Notes under the pieces: model-generated
The model's input: the letters and a program-made list of their open reading frames with translations, nothing else
Database searches by the model: none
What the model was told of the DNA's origin: nothing
Made by a program: the position numbers and the translations under genes
Shown here: piece by piece, positions 22,025 to 23,456 of the stretch
Numbering within the stretch: the first letter of the stretch is position 1
How the letters are laid out: each line of letters opens with the position of its first letter
Assembly (NCBI GenBank): GCA_002399225.1
Contig: DHDF01000041.1
Coordinates: forward strand, 1,521 to 24,976
DNA: 23,456 bases
From: a bacterium UBA4883
Lineage (GTDB): Bacteria; Bacillota; Clostridia; Oscillospirales; Acutalibacteraceae
Direction: 5' to 3'

Positions 22025-23281
22025 ATGGAAAAGAAAAAGAAGGGACTGTCGCTCCCGGCATGGATTGGAATTTCCATGGTCGCCGGCATCGTGCTGGGCG
22101 CCATTCTGTGGGCATCCATGGGAGCCAAAGCCGCCGGGGACTTTACCACAGGCTATATCAAGCCGTTCGGCACAATTTTCATCAATCTGCTGAAATTCGT
22201 TGTCGTGCCGATTGTTCTGCTTTCCATGGTTGACGGCATCGTTTCGATGCAGGACATTAAAAAGGTAGGCTCCATCGGCTGGAAAACCATTGTTTATTTT
22301 TTAGCCACCACGGCGATTGCCTGCGTAATCGGCCTAGTGATTGCCAGCTTATTTCAGGGCTCTTTCCCTGTGCTGAAAATGAGCGGAGGGCAGGCATTCC
22401 ATTCCACTGCAAAAAGCAATATGATGGACACGATCGTCAACATTTTCCCGAGCAACCTCTGGAAGTCACTGACCAGCGCCAACATGCTGCAGGTCATCGT
22501 GATCGCCCTGCTGTTCGGCGCCGCGATCTTGTCGGTCGGTGAAAAAGGAAAAATGGCGGCAGATCTGGTCTCCTCTTTATACGCCGTGATGATGAAAATT
22601 ATGATGTTTATCATCACGATCTCCCCGATCGGCGTTTTCTGCTTGATGACCTGGGTCGTTGCAAGCCAGGGGCCGCAGATCCTGGGCAGCCTCGCCATTG
22701 TGCTTGCCGCAGCTTACATCGGATACATCCTGCACGCCGTTATTGTTTACAGCATGTCGGTCAAGGTGTTCGCCGGTATGAATCCCATCAAGTTCTTTAA
22801 GAGCATTGCTCCGGCTGCCATCTTTGCGTTTTCCTCTACTTCCTCCGTTGCGACGCTGCCGCTTTCCAAAGAGTGCTGTGATAAGATGGATGTTAATTCG
22901 GAAGTATCTTCGTTTGTTCTGCCGCTGGGTGCTACGATCAATATGGACGGCACCGCCATTTATCAATGCGTGGCCACCGTTTTCATCGCCTGTTGCGTCG
23001 GAGTCCACCTGACAATGAGCCAGATGATCTTAATCGTCGTTACCGCGACGCTGGCCTCCATCGGTACAGCTGGCACGACCGGTTCCGGCGTCATTATGCT
23101 GACGATGGTTTTGGAAGCCGTCGGCATCGATCCTACTTACATAGGTCTGATCTTCGGCATCGACCGTCTGTTCGACATGGGCCGTACCACACTGAACATC
23201 ATGGGCGATATCTCCTGCTCCGTTTGCGTCAACCACTGGGAAGCAAGAAAACTTCGCAAAAACAGTGTCGCCGCACAATAG
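22025..23281 (+). CDS. Dicarboxylate / acidic amino acid:cation symporter (DAACS family)
   Basis: This 418-residue membrane symporter of the GltP/GltPh/DctA family takes up aspartate, glutamate or C4-dicarboxylates with Na+ or H+. All key parts are present: the serine-rich hairpin FSSTSSVATLPLS (269-281), the NMDGT motif (306-310), the second hairpin GTAGTTGSG (347-355), and DRLFDMGRTTLNIMGD (380-395). In the last, Asp 384, Arg 387, Asn 391 and Asp 395 line up with the substrate and Na+ residues of GltPh; the Arg favours acidic substrates. ATG 22025 is chosen because AAAGGTG lies about 8 bases upstream; GTG 22016 is the longer alternative. It follows the asparaginase gene and ends in a clear terminator. 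In the gap at 21811-22024 there is a GCGGAA/TTCCGC hairpin (21838-21854) without a T-run, and a weak promoter may lie near 21891-21920. Confidence 0.92.
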   Translation: MEKKKKGLSLPAWIGISMVAGIVLGAILWASMGAKAAGDFTTGYIKPFGTIFINLLKFVVVPIVLLSMVDGIVSMQDIKKVGSIGWKTIVYFLATTAIACVIGLVIASLFQGSFPVLKMSGGQAFHSTAKSNMMDTIVNIFPSNLWKSLTSANMLQVIVIALLFGAAILSVGEKGKMAADLVSSLYAVMMKIMMFIITISPIGVFCLMTWVVASQGPQILGSLAIVLAAAYIGYILHAVIVYSMSVKVFAGMNPIKFFKSIAPAAIFAFSSTSSVATLPLSKECCDKMDVNSEVSSFVLPLGATINMDGTAIYQCVATVFIACCVGVHLTMSQMILIVVTATLASIGTAGTTGSGVIMLTMVLEAVGIDPTYIGLIFGIDRLFDMGRTTLNIMGDISCSVCVNHWEARKLRKNSVAAQ

Positions 23282-23354
23282 CAGCAGGCACTGCTCCCTC
23301 AGAAGCTTTTGCTGAGCAAAAGGCCAGAGAGAGCATAGATCAGTTTGCTTCATC

Positions 23355-23395
23355 AAAGCCTGCGGCCGGATTTTATCCGATCGCAGGCTTTCCTT
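23355..23395 (+). terminator. Intrinsic terminator after the symporter
   Basis: AAAGCCTGCG (23355-23364) pairs perfectly with CGCAGGCTTT (23382-23391). An inner CGGA/TCCG stem lies at 23367-23370 with 23376-23379. CCTTTT follows. Confidence 0.85.
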
Positions 23396-23405
23396 TTCTG
23401 ACAAA

Positions 23406-23441
23406 AAGAAAAGCGCCGAAAACCTTGACGGCACGGCGTTT
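23406..23441 (-). terminator. Terminator of a gene entering from the right, minus strand
   Basis: CGCCG (23414-23418) pairs with CGGCG (23434-23438), extended by A/T pairs. On the minus strand the stem is followed by CTTTTCTTTTT. It suggests that a minus-strand gene ends just beyond or at the right edge. Confidence 0.5.
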
Positions 23442-23456
23442 GTGGTGTCCTCGGGC

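Noticed and set aside
1..23456. CRISPR arrays, tRNA and rRNA genes
   Set aside because: No regularly spaced repeats, cloverleaf-like sequence with a CCA-type end, or conserved rRNA segment was seen on either strand.

Overview
The window comes from a low-to-mid GC, Gram-positive anaerobe, most likely a member of the Clostridia (inference). The grounds are strong AGGAGG-type ribosome sites, a type III glutamine synthetase, an oxygen-sensitive 2-hydroxyacyl-CoA dehydratase with its activator, ETF-linked acyl-CoA dehydrogenases, and decayed IS3 and IS630 elements. I cannot name the species.

Layout. Positions 1-1515 (+) hold the C-terminal two thirds of a type III glutamine synthetase gene (glnN). 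Positions 1516-3220 are a gene-poor scar with an IS3-family and an IS630-family transposase remnant and several hairpins. Positions 3285-15327 are a ten-gene minus-strand cluster. In transcription order it encodes a dehydratase activator (FldI/HadI-like), the two dehydratase subunits (FldB, FldC-like), a YkvI-like membrane transporter, a family III CoA-transferase (FldA-like), an acyl-CoA synthetase, an acyl-CoA dehydrogenase, EtfB, EtfA with an N-terminal two-cluster ferredoxin domain, and, behind an internal terminator, a second acyl-CoA dehydrogenase. A GntR/FCD regulator (15899-16603, +) is divergent from it. A FadR-type palindrome sits exactly at the predicted start of the operon transcript. 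Positions 16641-16753 carry an internally deleted scrap of a glutamine synthetase gene in the same orientation as the one at position 1, so the 15-kb segment is bracketed by glnN 3' ends.

Right part. A predicted lipoprotein with a beta-propeller hydrolase-like fold (17035-18192, +) ends in a very strong terminator. A minus-strand pair follows: an ArsB/NhaD-type permease (18764-20029) and a small unknown protein (18289-18738). The permease leader can be folded into a long nested stem whose closing strand can alternatively form a terminator, an arrangement like a riboswitch or attenuator. After a non-coding stretch come a type I L-asparaginase (20791-21810, +) and a dicarboxylate/acidic amino acid symporter (22025-23281, +).

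How the genes work together. The large cluster reads as a reductive Stickland-type pathway: a 2-hydroxy acid is activated to its CoA ester (CoA-transferase, primed by the synthetase), dehydrated to the 2-enoyl-CoA by the FldBC-type enzyme after one-electron activation by FldI, and reduced to the saturated acyl-CoA by the dehydrogenase-EtfAB complex, probably with electron bifurcation to ferredoxin. The CoA-transferase resembles aryl-lactate FldA most closely as I recall it, so aryl-lactates (phenyl-, hydroxyphenyl- or indolelactate) are the leading substrate guess. No 2-hydroxyacid dehydrogenase or aminotransferase is in the window. Asparaginase, acidic amino acid symporter and glutamine synthetase add a nitrogen and amino acid theme.
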